64,000 nt of DNA from an uncultured Sulfurovum sp. (GCA_902727855.1 CACVAS010000020.1:1-64000), one strand, 5' to 3'; positions 37,199 to 47,118 are shown, numbered from the stretch's first letter. Program-made: numbers and translations. Notes: a model not told the origin generated them from the letters alone.

Positions 37199-40100
37199 TC
37201 ATATTATATTCATCTGGGTTATTTCTAAGCCACCTTTTTCATTACCACTGTTCCTAAACATATAATACATTGCTGCCTTAGGATCTGGATATACTGGATC
37301 AGGCGTAATAAATAATGTTCTAAATCCATGATCATTAATATATTTTTTAAGATTCTCTTGGTTTTGATGTTTAAGTCTTGATATCTCATCCACGATCAAA
37401 AAGAATGGTGTGTCTTTGTCTGCCTTGTTAGCAAAAAGGGCTAAAATAGAGATAGTGATCGCCACTTTTAATAGAATATTCCCACCAGAAGAGCTGTCAT
37501 TTTTTAGATGGCTTAATCCTTTTTTCTTCACACTATTTTCTACATACGAAATAGTAAGATCAATTGTATCAAAGATATGTATCGCCCCACCCTCACTCTG
37601 CTTTTTAATTTTACCAAGTGTTTCAATAATGGCATCAATATTTTCAATCGATTTTGGCTTATCGAAGAAGAGAGATTGTTTATCTTCAAACATCGTTCTC
37701 GCACTTACGACTTTATTGTTCAGTGAGTGCATCAAGGAAGCAATAGAACTTTGATTACCATTGGACTTATCCATTTCTAAAGAGATCTGCTTTATAGCAC
37801 CAAAATCTACCTTATTTAAATTTCTGTTAATTCTATTTTTTTGTTGTTCAAATCGATCTTCAAGATCATTAAACGTACCTAGTTTCTGAGGAATAATATT
37901 TTTGAGATAGTTGGTAAAGTCTGCATGTCTTGATCTCTTTTGATTGTCATAAGAGATCATACTAAATTTATGTAATTCTTCAAGTGAATCTTTAATGTGT
38001 TCAAGTGAAGCAATAGATGCCACTTCATCAAACTTCTCTATACTCAGATTGATATCTATAATAGCATTGTATTCCAAGCTAGCCAATTTACTGAGTAATG
38101 ACTTGAAGTCAATTCTAAGATTTTGGTACCCTCTATTTTGTGATTGATAGACTTCTACAAGTTTATCAAGTTCCCCTAGTTCTTCTACCTTTTCAATGGT
38201 TGATAAATCAACTTCCAACGTATCTGCTTTCTCGATTCCATCTTTTAATTTTTTAAGCCTCAAACTATTTTTCTGCTGCTCTTCTTCTAAACTTTGGGAT
38301 TGTTGTTTTGCTGTTTCTATTTTATAATTTATCTTTACCTTGATGTTGGCTAAAAAACTATCTGCTTTTTTATACTCTTTTTTTATACTAGGAAGTGTAG
38401 CAATATGTTCTCGTTTTTTCTCATACTCATCCAAAAATGTTTCAGCACGGTAGCACTCTTTAAGCTCACCTTCTTTTGCAGCTCTTTGATTCCTATATTC
38501 ACCAAGTAGTTCATCTTCTGTTTTTGTTTTCTTTTCGGCTTCTAGTTTTTGAATCTCTTTTCTAACATCATCTCTTGCACTCTCTATCTCTGATTGAACT
38601 TGATTTCTTAAAGCTTTGACATTAAAATCCAAATCCTTTTTACGCTGCTCTATCTGACGTTTTTTATAATTGTTTTGAATCTTCTCTTCATCTCTTTTCG
38701 TTTTTATCTCTTGTTTTATACGATTAATTCCCCCAGCATGCTTCTTTTTTTGCATTTTAAACTGTTTTTTGAGCTTTTCTTTATTGTCTTGGTACCGTTC
38801 TTTACGTTGTATGTAATCTTGCTTTAATTCAGAAAGTTTGACCTGTAGTACTCCCAAACTATTTTTCTCTAATTCAATTTCACTCTTAGTGTTACTTATC
38901 TGTAAATCTATTTGATTCAGAAGATGATCATGCTCAGCCTTCAAAACCCTATCTTCTTCTCTAGCTTTTACTAGGCTGATCTTTCTGTCTTCTTTATGCT
39001 GCACAATTTTTTCATGTAACTCTTCTGCTGTAGGGTAAGACTCTAAAGAAGCAAGATCCATTGTCACACCAAAAAGCGTAGAGGTAGATTTGAAATCTGC
39101 TACTGGCTTTAACTCATCACACGATTTCGAAAGTAGCTCTTTATCTATGACCGGATAGATATGCTCTTCCCAGCCATCCACTTCTTCAGCCAAAAATGCT
39201 TTTAGTGTATTGGGCTCATGACTCAAAAGTGTTTGATACTTTCTTATTTTTGTATTGTTATATAGGCGTACACTATTAAGTTTCTCAGCCCTTTCAAATC
39301 GTGCTTGGAGATAATCATTTTTTTGACTCTCAATCTTTCTCTCTTCTTGCAGTATTTGCCGAGACAATCGATTGAGTACCAACTCTTTTTGGGTAATTTT
39401 GTTTGTTGTACTTTCTTGGTTTGTACTATTTTTTTGCTGCCCTGTTTCATATTCCTGCAATAACTCATCACTCTGGAATTCATAAGTATTTTTGAGTTTC
39501 TCAACATGCTCCTCTTCAGTAGCTAAAGCACTCTGCAATTCCTCTATCTTTTTTTCAATCTCTGTAAATATTTCCAAAAATTCTGCTTCTATCATTGCGA
39601 TATCGTTATCAGACTGACTTTCTTCCGACTCTTTAAGAGTACGAAGTTTTGTTTTACCTTCCTCTAGGATATCTACTTTTATTTTCCGTGTTAGCTGTTC
39701 TATCCTATTCTCAATCTCTTTGACAATACTGCTCTGCTCTTCCTCAAGCTTTCCTATGGAAATAGTAAGGGCATCACGATCTTTTTCAAGTCCATTCTTC
39801 TTTGCAGCTATATTCACTGCCTCTTCATAGTGAACGGGTGAATACTTCTCTTCTAATGCTTCCAACTCTTTCATTTTAAACTTGAACTTGTAAATCGAAT
39901 TACTTACGTTCTCTTGTAGATTTTCTAATCTTCTCTCCCAATGTTTTACTCTACGTTTAAACGCCTTTAACGCCTCTTCTTCTGTCTCATATGCAACTTT
40001 AAGTTCAGGTAGTTTCTCTTTGTCCGATTCCTGGTTATATCTTATCTTTCCAAGTAGTAGTTGTATTGTCTCTTCTAGGGTTACAAGCTCTTCCATCACT

Positions 40101-40792
40101 TCAACAGCTTTTTTAATATTGTCTCTTTGTCTGTCAAACTTTTTAAAGAAGTCATAGTCTCGTTTAAAAGCTGTCATATCTGCAATATAGGTATCAAAAT
40201 CCAAGGAGAGGATCTCATCATCTTTTTGTAAAGACTTCTGTATGGCTTTTTTGATGCTTTTCATATCCACAATAGCTTTATCGACATTAAAGACCATATT
40301 GTAAACTTCTAAGAATGCATCATAGTTTTTAATTGAGCCAATAGAGAAGTCTGAATAACGTCTCTCCTGCCCATATATAATCTTCCTATACTCAGCATTG
40401 GTTTGAGGACGATATGAGCTTACATCTTTAATATAAGCCCTAATACGGTCATGTTCAACAAGTGTACCGTTAACAATAACTCTTCCCATATCAAAAGGCT
40501 GTTTACTAAACCACTTTTGTACCTTTCCACTTCGCTTAAATGCCATAATAAAAAAGTCATCAAACACATAAACAACATAAGAGTTATCATAGGGAAAGTA
40601 ATATTTTTCAAAAGAGTCTTTATCACTAGGGATTCCCAGTTGTCTTCCTTCTGCATTATAAAGATAATGAATCGCACGGGTTGTTGTTGTTTTCCCTGAA
40701 GCATTATCTCCAAGAAAAAATACATCTTTGGAGAGATCAATATCTACAAGATCAAAATTGGCTGAATTGATCAATATCATACGTCTAATCAT
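37199..40792 (-). CDS. jetC: Wadjet SMC-like ATPase JetC
   Basis: This 1197-residue protein is built like an SMC/MukB: Walker A FFLGDNASGKTTTTRAI (G28-T36) at the N terminus, long coiled coils (about 215-470 and 620-1000), then the ABC signature DSSSGGNILLKVA (about 1100) and Walker B FFLIVDEIS (about 1130) near the C terminus. In Wadjet systems JetC with JetA and JetB extrudes DNA loops and, on small circular DNA, lets JetD cut it. The gene overlaps jetB by four bases and is last in the jetD-jetA-jetB-jetC operon. MukB is an alternative, but the JetD neighbour decides against it. Confidence 0.92.
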   Translation of the reverse strand: MIRRMILINSANFDLVDIDLSKDVFFLGDNASGKTTTTRAIHYLYNAEGRQLGIPSDKDSFEKYYFPYDNSYVVYVFDDFFIMAFKRSGKVQKWFSKQPFDMGRVIVNGTLVEHDRIRAYIKDVSSYRPQTNAEYRKIIYGQERRYSDFSIGSIKNYDAFLEVYNMVFNVDKAIVDMKSIKKAIQKSLQKDDEILSLDFDTYIADMTAFKRDYDFFKKFDRQRDNIKKAVEVMEELVTLEETIQLLLGKIRYNQESDKEKLPELKVAYETEEEALKAFKRRVKHWERRLENLQENVSNSIYKFKFKMKELEALEEKYSPVHYEEAVNIAAKKNGLEKDRDALTISIGKLEEEQSSIVKEIENRIEQLTRKIKVDILEEGKTKLRTLKESEESQSDNDIAMIEAEFLEIFTEIEKKIEELQSALATEEEHVEKLKNTYEFQSDELLQEYETGQQKNSTNQESTTNKITQKELVLNRLSRQILQEERKIESQKNDYLQARFERAEKLNSVRLYNNTKIRKYQTLLSHEPNTLKAFLAEEVDGWEEHIYPVIDKELLSKSCDELKPVADFKSTSTLFGVTMDLASLESYPTAEELHEKIVQHKEDRKISLVKAREEDRVLKAEHDHLLNQIDLQISNTKSEIELEKNSLGVLQVKLSELKQDYIQRKERYQDNKEKLKKQFKMQKKKHAGGINRIKQEIKTKRDEEKIQNNYKKRQIEQRKKDLDFNVKALRNQVQSEIESARDDVRKEIQKLEAEKKTKTEDELLGEYRNQRAAKEGELKECYRAETFLDEYEKKREHIATLPSIKKEYKKADSFLANIKVKINYKIETAKQQSQSLEEEQQKNSLRLKKLKDGIEKADTLEVDLSTIEKVEELGELDKLVEVYQSQNRGYQNLRIDFKSLLSKLASLEYNAIIDINLSIEKFDEVASIASLEHIKDSLEELHKFSMISYDNQKRSRHADFTNYLKNIIPQKLGTFNDLEDRFEQQKNRINRNLNKVDFGAIKQISLEMDKSNGNQSSIASLMHSLNNKVVSARTMFEDKQSLFFDKPKSIENIDAIIETLGKIKKQSEGGAIHIFDTIDLTISYVENSVKKKGLSHLKNDSSSGGNILLKVAITISILALFANKADKDTPFFLIVDEISRLKHQNQENLKKYINDHGFRTLFITPDPVYPDPKAAMYYMFRNSGNEKGGLEITQMNII

Positions 40793-41352
40793 TTGCTCTC
40801 CTTGGTATTAGGCTCAGAGAGCTCTATAATCTTGATATAATAATCAATCGCATCAAGTACTTTATATTGATCCTGATCATTATCTCCCATTCTCTCAATG
40901 AGATCAAACTTTTTAAGTCGATCAAACAGTGCATCAAAAGCACTTTTTAGATCTATATTGCCTTTGCCAGACACAAGCATGTTTAGCCTATTGGTGATGG
41001 AGCTATCTTCTTTCTCCTGCATTTTATATTCATGGATCAAATCCGTATAGACAATAAAGCTTCCTCTATCAAGCTGTGGACGTAATTGTCTAAGGATGGA
41101 TATAGCCAAGATTGCATCTTTGTGCTTGGTGATATACGCTTCCATCTCATCTTTATTCATCTGCCCTTTTTTTGAGAGGTAAAAGTACCCTCCTTCACCA
41201 TGCAAGATATAGCCTAAAGTGGATGCTGCATCATAAAACTCATCAAAGATCTCTTCATCCATAAGATGTCGTGTATATTCACTATATTTTTTTGAATTAG
41301 ATGAAATAATCTTCCCCTGAGACAAAACTTCAAAAACACTGGCTATATCCAT
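40789..41352 (-). CDS. jetB: Wadjet KITE-like subunit JetB
   Basis: This 187-residue protein has no clear motif, but its size, acidic character and place between the kleisin-like and SMC-like genes match JetB/MukE, the winged-helix KITE dimer that binds the kleisin and DNA. The segment LGYILHGEGGYFYLSKKG looks like a beta wing. It overlaps jetA by 10 bases and jetC by four, so the three are translated together. Confidence 0.85.
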   Translation of the reverse strand: MDIASVFEVLSQGKIISSNSKKYSEYTRHLMDEEIFDEFYDAASTLGYILHGEGGYFYLSKKGQMNKDEMEAYITKHKDAILAISILRQLRPQLDRGSFIVYTDLIHEYKMQEKEDSSITNRLNMLVSGKGNIDLKSAFDALFDRLKKFDLIERMGDNDQDQYKVLDAIDYYIKIIELSEPNTKESK

Positions 41353-42455
41353 GCTACTCTCCTTATATGATAAGATCCAAATCCTATATCTATCTTTGTA
41401 TGTTCTCTATGTTCAGATACGGTCATTAAAAATGCTTTAAATGCTTCCGAACGCTTTGTTTGCTCCGTATCAAATTTTTCAATCTCATCATGATTTAAAA
41501 TAAACTCAAACAGATCTTCTGGCATGTTACTCTGAATATCCTCAACCAACTTTTGATAGTTCAACACAACTTTATCTTCGAACTTCTGTTCTTTGTAGAC
41601 TGTTTGAGGTGCTTTGATCGCTTTATGTGGTTCTAGTGTAAATACTTGACGCAAGATAACAGCAAAACGATCTTGTTCCATATCTCTTTGAGACGGCACA
41701 GTTTTGATTTTGTGTCTTTTGGTATTGCCAAATGTATGGTGCAGTGCTTCATGATCACTTCTTAAAAGTGCTTCAAACTCAGAGGCATCATCTGACATGA
41801 TCTTTTGAGCCAATGCAGCAATCTTATTATTTTGCTCTTTTCTCTGTTTCGTTCTCAGAATAAATCCATTGAGTCTATGAATGTATTTATGAAGATTATC
41901 AGAATACCGCTGTATATCGATCTTCACATCAATGATCAGATCATCTATCTCTTTACTTAGCCCAACGATCTCTTGAGAAAAAATATCATAAGTCTGAGTA
42001 CTGGCATTTGAGAGCTCCTGCATTTGGAGAAGGATATGCTCTGCATCATCCAAGATTACCTCCAAACTCAGAGCATTTTCATGAACAATTCTACTTATAA
42101 GTACACTGATATCTGAGTCTCTTCGTTTAAACTTCAGATAAACATCTTCTATCCCCTTACGGATACGACCCAGATAGGTTTTATCTGAAGTTTCTAAAAA
42201 TCTTTTTTTGTAAGTAACAAGCTGCTGCAACTCTTCTGCATACTTTCCAAATATCACCCCATACTCTACCCGTTTAAGCATGGTATTGATAAACTGAATA
42301 TAGGCTTCATTGAGGACAACGCGATCTCCTATTTTATTGAAAATCTCTGCTTCAAACAGTGCAGTATCTATCTGTGAAGATATTTCTCCTTTGTATGCCT
42401 GATCAATCACTTTTTTGTGTCTATTGATCAAAGAGATAAGATCGATATGTGTCAT
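41343..42455 (-). CDS. jetA: Wadjet kleisin-like subunit JetA
   Basis: From this start the protein is 370 residues, mostly helical, with an N-terminal winged-helix-like region and a middle coiled coil (about 150-225), as expected for JetA/MukF kleisins that bridge the SMC heads. An AGGAGGT sits eight bases before the ATG at 42455, which decides the start; a longer frame from 42476 overlaps jetD and lacks it. Assignment rests mainly on its place between jetD and jetB. Confidence 0.85.
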   Translation of the reverse strand: MTHIDLISLINRHKKVIDQAYKGEISSQIDTALFEAEIFNKIGDRVVLNEAYIQFINTMLKRVEYGVIFGKYAEELQQLVTYKKRFLETSDKTYLGRIRKGIEDVYLKFKRRDSDISVLISRIVHENALSLEVILDDAEHILLQMQELSNASTQTYDIFSQEIVGLSKEIDDLIIDVKIDIQRYSDNLHKYIHRLNGFILRTKQRKEQNNKIAALAQKIMSDDASEFEALLRSDHEALHHTFGNTKRHKIKTVPSQRDMEQDRFAVILRQVFTLEPHKAIKAPQTVYKEQKFEDKVVLNYQKLVEDIQSNMPEDLFEFILNHDEIEKFDTEQTKRSEAFKAFLMTVSEHREHTKIDIGFGSYHIRRVAWI

Positions 42456-42456
42456 A

Positions 42457-43227
42457 TTAAAATACCTCCTGTTCAATCACTGCACTATATTGATTTATCA
42501 AGTCAATAAGCCACTGCAACTCATCATGACTTGAAGGAAGAGAAGAGAGCTGCTTACGATAAAGCTCTTCATTTCGATACTTTGCATTTGAAAAGTAGTT
42601 CTCAAGTTTTGGGTGCTTAAAAAAGCTTTTACTTCTACATTTAAAACTATCATAAATTCGTATCGCTTCAATGTCATAGTCCAAAAAAAAAGTTACCTTT
42701 TTATCTTTGAGAAACTCTCTAGTAGCACTATTGCTCATGCCACCCAAGTACAGAAATTGATCATACCCAAACTTGGATGCAATATCATAGATATTTAAAA
42801 ATGTCTCTCCATTCTCCACTGCCAAAATTGGAGTATCACCTACTATGATCTCATCAGAATTTTTATAGAGCTTTGACTCTCCACTACCGTGTTGAAATAT
42901 AACCACATTATCAAACACCGAAATATAACGGCTTTTACTGTCTCCAGTATTTTTTATATTCTCTTTTCTGCTTTGTGTTGGAGAGAGTAACTGTTCTATG
43001 TCTTCAAAAGAAGAGATGGTTTTACCGTCATTCCCTACTTCAGAGAGAAAAACAAAAAATCTATCCCAGTCAAGCACCTGACTTTTTTTACCATGCTTTA
43101 TATTCACAAAATAGAGATGATTTTCTGATTGGTATTGTTTTGCTTGATCATTGAAATATTTAGTTTGAGAGGATGTAGGTATATCATTTCTGAACTTTTG
43201 TGCTTGTTTCAGTAGTTTTTTATCCAT
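42457..43227 (-). CDS. jetD: Wadjet Toprim nuclease JetD
   Basis: This 256-residue protein has a C-terminal Toprim domain: TPILAVENGETFLNI gives the catalytic Glu and VTFFLDYDIEAIRIYDSF gives the D-x-D metal site (about 187-204); GGMSNSATREFL lies between. JetD is the endonuclease that cleaves circular DNA recognised by the JetABC motor. At 256 residues it is shorter than the JetD of type I systems, suggesting another Wadjet type, but the type cannot be fixed here. It is first in the operon; a TACAAT about 80 bases upstream may be its -10. Confidence 0.87.
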   Translation of the reverse strand: MDKKLLKQAQKFRNDIPTSSQTKYFNDQAKQYQSENHLYFVNIKHGKKSQVLDWDRFFVFLSEVGNDGKTISSFEDIEQLLSPTQSRKENIKNTGDSKSRYISVFDNVVIFQHGSGESKLYKNSDEIIVGDTPILAVENGETFLNIYDIASKFGYDQFLYLGGMSNSATREFLKDKKVTFFLDYDIEAIRIYDSFKCRSKSFFKHPKLENYFSNAKYRNEELYRKQLSSLPSSHDELQWLIDLINQYSAVIEQEVF

Positions 43228-43272
43228 ATATTATTTTATCTGTTCCAAAATTTTTATATAGGCAGACTCCAC

Positions 43273-43362
43273 TCATAAGCGAATACCCTTAAGTAAAATT
43301 GTAGCATTTAAACCTGTAAGTTCTAAAAAAGCTTCGTAAGGTATTGCATAATCAAAACACTC
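43273..43362 (-). pseudogene. Possible gene remnant between vapC and jetD
   Basis: In one minus-strand frame, 29 codons without a start read as a plausible protein end (DYAIPYEAFLELTGLN, then ATILLKGIRL and a stop). It has no ribosome binding site or start and may be the tail of a gene cut by insertion of the neighbouring defence genes. It may equally be chance. Confidence 0.25.
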
Positions 43363-43371
43363 TCACATATT

Positions 43372-43803
43372 TTAAGTTAACTTTTTTAAAGCTTCTTCAC
43401 TACTCAAAACAGGTACATCCCCAGAAGCAAATGCTTTATCATTGGTAATGATGTAATCACAGCCTTCTTTCCTAGCCATGACATACTGTATAGTATCTTC
43501 TAAATCTTTGTATTTATCATTTCTTTCCATAAGGATTATGGCTTCGTCTACTTCCTTGTTGCCAAATTCAATAACGGTTATGATTTGATTGAGTTTTTTA
43601 ATCTTATGCAGTGCCATCGCTTGACCAAGCGGTTTTCTGGTAAAATAGTACACTGTCGTTAACAAGTCACAAGAAGTAAAAAGTTTGTATTTTTCTACGC
43701 CACGCACTAAAACTTCATAGATTTTTGCACTTTCGCTACTTGTAGGTCTCGTATTATCTAAAATATCAATAAGTACATTGGCATCTAAAAAGATTTTCTT
43801 CAT
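43372..43803 (-). CDS. PIN-domain toxin (VapC type)
   Basis: This 143-residue protein starts MKKIFLDANVLIDIL, the first acidic strand of the PIN nuclease fold, and has the later acidic positions in DLEDTIQYV and IITNDKAF. VapC toxins cut tRNA or rRNA and stop translation. It overlaps the antitoxin by four bases and ends 145 bases before jetD on the same strand. Target is unknown. Confidence 0.87.
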   Translation of the reverse strand: MKKIFLDANVLIDILDNTRPTSSESAKIYEVLVRGVEKYKLFTSCDLLTTVYYFTRKPLGQAMALHKIKKLNQIITVIEFGNKEVDEAIILMERNDKYKDLEDTIQYVMARKEGCDYIITNDKAFASGDVPVLSSEEALKKLT

Positions 43804-44045
43804 ATACCATCTCTATTGGCTTTTATCTCTTGTATATCTGGGGTATTCTCAGAAATAATACCTATAAGACTTAACGCATCTTTAATATACTTTTCCTTAT
43901 CTTCTTTAGTAACATACGCTTCTATGGCTTCTGCTACGATGTGACTCTTTTTTCTATGTGTCTCTTCTGCAAAATCTTTCAGTTTTTCAGATACATCTAC
44001 AGGTAGTGAAAACAACTCTTTTTTATATTCAACTTTTACAGTCAC
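43800..44045 (-). CDS. Antitoxin of the PIN-domain toxin
   Basis: This 81-residue protein has the ribbon-helix-helix order (LFSLPVDVSEKLKDFAEETHRKKSHIVAEAIEAYV, here residues about 11-45) of CopG-like antitoxins, with a C-terminal toxin-binding tail. It should repress its own promoter through the 10-bp inverted repeat just upstream. With the PIN gene it makes a typical VapBC-type pair next to the Wadjet operon. Confidence 0.82.
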   Translation of the reverse strand: MTVKVEYKKELFSLPVDVSEKLKDFAEETHRKKSHIVAEAIEAYVTKEDKEKYIKDALSLIGIISENTPDIQEIKANRDGI

Positions 44046-44056
44046 AACAACTCCTT

Positions 44057-44083
44057 TATATACTATATTTATAATAGTATATA
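44057..44083 (-). promoter_or_regulatory. Palindromic operator upstream of the VapBC-type genes
   Basis: TATATACTAT (44057-44066) and ATAGTATATA (44074-44083) form a perfect 10-bp inverted repeat around ATTTATA. It lies 12 bases before the antitoxin ATG, over the likely -10 region, as expected of an autoregulatory site. Confidence 0.65.
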
Positions 44084-44110
44084 CTTTATATAAGAAAATG
44101 TCAACGATTA

Positions 44111-44872
44111 CTATTTAAAAAGCGTCCCACCCACATGCTCTTCCTCTATAAGATAAGCTCTCACATCTGAAAGGTCAAACCCAGAAGCCAAAAACATCTC
44201 TCTACCATGCTGCATAAGAAAATCAGCAGATTGTAGTTTTGTCACGATGCCACCTGTGGCAAATTCATTGTTAGGTGTATGTTCAGCTTCTAGTTCTTTT
44301 TTTTCTAGCTTGCTTACAATGGCTCTTCTTTTGGCATCGTCGTATTGGTTAGGGTCTTTATCGTAAAATGCATCTATATCAGAGAGTATCACCAAAAGTT
44401 CAGCATCAAAATAGTGTGCAACATGAGCTGAAAGTCTGTCGTTATCACCAAAAACAAGTTCTTCTATACTCACTGTATCATTTTCGTTGATAATCGGTAC
44501 TACACCATTTTCTAAAAGCGTATCAATAGCCACTTTGGCATGTTTCACATGTTTTTCAGAATCAAAAACATCAGAACTAAAAAGTACTTGTGAACAAATG
44601 ACATCAAAAATTGCAAATTTCTCTTGATACATTTTAAGTAATAATGGTTGACCAATAGCAGCAAGTGCTTGCCTATTTTCTACTAAAGCTCTATCTAGTG
44701 GGAGTTGTGTATATCCTGCAGCCACTGCACCCGAACTAACCAAGATGACTTCATAATCTTCTTCTTTAAGTTGAGTAATCAACTCAACCAATGCCAACAT
44801 ACGTTTTCTTGCGATAGTCCCATTTTCAGTCAAAACATGTGAACCAACTTTTATGACTATACGTTTTTTCAT
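44111..44872 (-). CDS. proB: Glutamate 5-kinase
   Basis: This 253-residue kinase makes glutamyl-5-phosphate, the first step of proline synthesis. [52 protein letters not shown] and [12 protein letters not shown] are diagnostic. It lacks the C-terminal PUA domain of E. coli ProB (367 residues), as in other Campylobacterota. It follows obgE with one base between. Confidence 0.96.
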   Translation of the reverse strand: MKKRIVIKVGSHVLTENGTIARKRMLALVELITQLKEEDYEVILVSSGAVAAGYTQLPLDRALVENRQALAAIGQPLLLKMYQEKFAIFDVICSQVLFSSDVFDSEKHVKHAKVAIDTLLENGVVPIINENDTVSIEELVFGDNDRLSAHVAHYFDAELLVILSDIDAFYDKDPNQYDDAKRRAIVSKLEKKELEAEHTPNNEFATGGIVTKLQSADFLMQHGREMFLASGFDLSDVRAYLIEEEHVGGTLFK

Positions 44873-44873
44873 C

Positions 44874-46001
44874 CTATAACTCTTGTTCTTCTTGTAGTTG
44901 TTCTTCTTCTACACTCTTGACAAAATCACCAATGGCATAACGTAATGCTTCTGTATTGATGTGAGCCACAGAAGATATTGGCATAACAAAAAGAGGTTTC
45001 TCTTGTGGTAAACTTACACCAAAGTCTGTTTGAAATCCATACGAGAGATATTCACTTTTTGCTTTATACTGATTTAATGTACTATTGGCATCAAGACCTA
45101 TCTCATCTAAAAAAGTTTGCGTTAAAACATTCACTTCATCAACACCAAAGGAATCTATTTTAGTAATAGCGATAGCATGTTTACGTGTTGCCAGCGTTTC
45201 TGAATAACGTTGTAGCTCTACTAAGAGTGTCTCGTACTGATATTTCATTTCTCTGTAATTTGCAGCATCAATCATAAGCAGTAAGGTTTTTGTTCTCTCT
45301 ATATGTTTTAAAAACTCATGCCCCAAACCTCTACCATCTGAAGCACCTTCTATAATACCAGGAATATCTGCCATCATAAAGGAGTCATAGTCACCTACAT
45401 GCACAACACCAAGTTTAGGTGTTAACGTGGTAAATTCATAATTAGCCACTTGTGGTCTTGCATTTGAAAGTGTAGAGATTAGTGTAGATTTTCCAACATT
45501 AGGATAGCCCACAAGCCCTACATCTGCAATAAGTTTCATCTCTAATCTTACTTGTTTAGTAATACCAGGAAGTCCAGGTTGTGCATAGGTTGGTCTTTGA
45601 TTTGAGGAAGACTTAAAGTGCATATTTCCAAGTCCACCTTTACCCCCTTCTAGAAAAAGAACGACATCACCCTCATTGACCAAATCCATTAACTCTTCGC
45701 CTGTTTCTACATCTACAACCGTAGTTCCAGGAGGTACTGCAATGGTAAGATCTTGACCTTTTCTACCATAACACTTACGCCCCTCTCCAGGACGTCCTCC
45801 TTCTGCTTTCATATGGTTACGTCCACGTAAGCTAGAGAGTGTATCAGTGTTATTATCAACTTTAAAATATACAGAACCACCACGGCCACCATCACCACCG
45901 TCTGGCCCACCATTTACAACAAACTTCTCTGTCCAAAAAGAGATGGCACCTGCACCTCCCTTACCTGAACTTATCATCAGTTCTACGCTATCTACAAACA
46001 T
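44874..46001 (-). CDS. obgE: Obg family GTPase
   Basis: This 375-residue GTPase has the Gly-rich Obg fold ([16 protein letters not shown] and [12 protein letters not shown]) at about 10-155 and the G domain with [11 protein letters not shown] (G1), FTTLTPKLG (G2), [10 protein letters not shown] (G3) and TKIDSF (G4-like). It acts in 50S assembly and stress control. The C-terminal tail is Glu/Gln-rich. It heads the obgE-proB operon. Confidence 0.96.
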   Translation of the reverse strand: MFVDSVELMISSGKGGAGAISFWTEKFVVNGGPDGGDGGRGGSVYFKVDNNTDTLSSLRGRNHMKAEGGRPGEGRKCYGRKGQDLTIAVPPGTTVVDVETGEELMDLVNEGDVVLFLEGGKGGLGNMHFKSSSNQRPTYAQPGLPGITKQVRLEMKLIADVGLVGYPNVGKSTLISTLSNARPQVANYEFTTLTPKLGVVHVGDYDSFMMADIPGIIEGASDGRGLGHEFLKHIERTKTLLLMIDAANYREMKYQYETLLVELQRYSETLATRKHAIAITKIDSFGVDEVNVLTQTFLDEIGLDANSTLNQYKAKSEYLSYGFQTDFGVSLPQEKPLFVMPISSVAHINTEALRYAIGDFVKSVEEEQLQEEQEL

Positions 46002-46017
46002 ATCTATACCTTTAGAT

Positions 46018-46067
46018 TCACAAAATTACTCTCTGTTACACAGTAATAAATTAATTTTGTGATTATA
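46018..46067 (-). promoter_or_regulatory. obgE-proB promoter with large inverted repeat
   Basis: A minus-strand TATAAT (46067-46062) is the likely -10. TCACAAAATTA (46018-46028) and TAATTTTGTGA (46052-46062) form an 11-bp perfect inverted repeat that touches this box, with a nested TTACT/AGTAA and CTGT/ACAG inside. It may be an operator or a leader stem-loop. Confidence 0.5.
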
Positions 46068-46122
46068 TCTAAATTAAGAAAATTATTTGTTATAATTTAC
46101 CAAATTAACGATGGGAATATAT

Positions 46123-46407
46123 ATGATCAAAAGCAAACAAATATTAATTTTGACTAGTCTACTTTTATTGAGTGGATGTTCACCTAAAAAAGTACCTGTA
46201 AATGAAGGAGGATATTATCATAGTGGTGTCTATTTTGGTACTCATTTTACGGATCATTTTAAAAGAGGTATTAAAGATGGATGTGCTACATCAAAAGGGA
46301 AATATACTAAGTCACATTGGTTCTTTAAACGAAAAAAAGATTATGTAGATGGCTGGTTTTTGGGAAGAAATAGGTGTAAACATCTTCTTATCGTAGAAAA
46401 TGATTAA
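46123..46407 (+). CDS. Small lipoprotein of unknown function
   Basis: This 94-residue protein has a signal peptide with lipobox LLLLSGC and a mature part rich in Gly, Lys, His and aromatic residues. GIKDGCATSKGKY and DGWFLGRNRCKH each hold one Cys, which could form a disulfide. The family is not recognised. TATAAT at 46091-46096 gives a leader of about 20 bases to the ATG at 46123; the ATG at 46111 would leave almost no leader. It lies between the diverging obgE and converging rpmA. Confidence 0.7.
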   Translation: MIKSKQILILTSLLLLSGCSPKKVPVNEGGYYHSGVYFGTHFTDHFKRGIKDGCATSKGKYTKSHWFFKRKKDYVDGWFLGRNRCKHLLIVEND

Positions 46408-46454
46408 ATAAATATGAATGTATCGAGTCCAAATAATTGGACTCGAGTAGAGAA

Positions 46455-46709
46455 CTATGCAGGTACTACAGAAACTTTCTTTTGTGATGATGTGTGGTTA
46501 TCAAATTTAACAACACCTTCAACCATAGCAAATATTGTATGGTCTTTACCCATACCAACACCATTTCCTGGCTTTACTTTAGTTCCTCTTTGTCTGATGA
46601 TAATATTACCAGGAATTACTGCCTCGCCTCCAGCTTTTTTAACGCCTAAACGACGTCCAGCTGAATCACGGTTATTCTGAGTTGATCCTTGACCTTTCTT
46701 GTGTGCCAT
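46455..46709 (-). CDS. rpmA: 50S ribosomal protein L27
   Basis: This 84-residue protein starts [21 protein letters not shown], the highly conserved L27 end that reaches the peptidyl transferase centre, and continues [21 protein letters not shown]. It follows rplU with about 100 bases between, the usual order. Confidence 0.98.
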   Translation of the reverse strand: MAHKKGQGSTQNNRDSAGRRLGVKKAGGEAVIPGNIIIRQRGTKVKPGNGVGMGKDHTIFAMVEGVVKFDNHTSSQKKVSVVPA

Positions 46710-46812
46710 GTTATGCTCCTTTTTCTAATTATAATTTTCTTCTCGAAAATTGGCAAAGCCAATCTTCCAATTGCCCATAGGAAATACCCTTGGGGTACAT
46801 CTCATTAAAGAC

Positions 46813-47118
46813 TTATGCTATTTTTGTAATTCTAACTCTTGTAAAGTCTCTTCTGAAACCACGCTTAAGTTTTGAATCTTTTCTTCTTCTCTTTTTGTAG
46901 ATAATAACTTTTTTATCTCTACCTTCATTAATCACTTCACCCTTAACAACTGCACCCTCTACAAATGGAGTACCTACTGTTAAGTCACCGTTATCTAATG
47001 CTAGAACTTCTTTAAATTCTACTGCTGCTTTTGGCTCAAGACTCATGTTGTCAAAACAGATAATATCACCCTCTTGAACTTTGAATTGTTGACCACTTGC
47101 TTTAATGATTGCGTACAT
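46813..47118 (-). CDS. rplU: 50S ribosomal protein L21
   Basis: This 101-residue protein starts [18 protein letters not shown] and has the L21 end [22 protein letters not shown]21 binds 23S rRNA. The 104-base gap to rpmA holds two small hairpins, ATTGGC/GCCAAT and TACCC/GGGTA, but no gene. Confidence 0.98.
   Translation of the reverse strand: MYAIIKASGQQFKVQEGDIICFDNMSLEPKAAVEFKEVLALDNGDLTVGTPFVEGAVVKGEVINEGRDKKVIIYKKRRRKDSKLKRGFRRDFTRVRITKIA

Noticed and set aside
37199-42476. Chromosomal MukBEF condensin instead of Wadjet
   Set aside because: The adjacent Toprim protein of JetD type in the same operon, and the accessory location beside a VapBC module, favour Wadjet.
44111-44872. Truncated proB
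   Set aside because: The protein lacks the PUA domain of E. coli ProB but all kinase motifs are intact, and short ProB is usual in this phylum.
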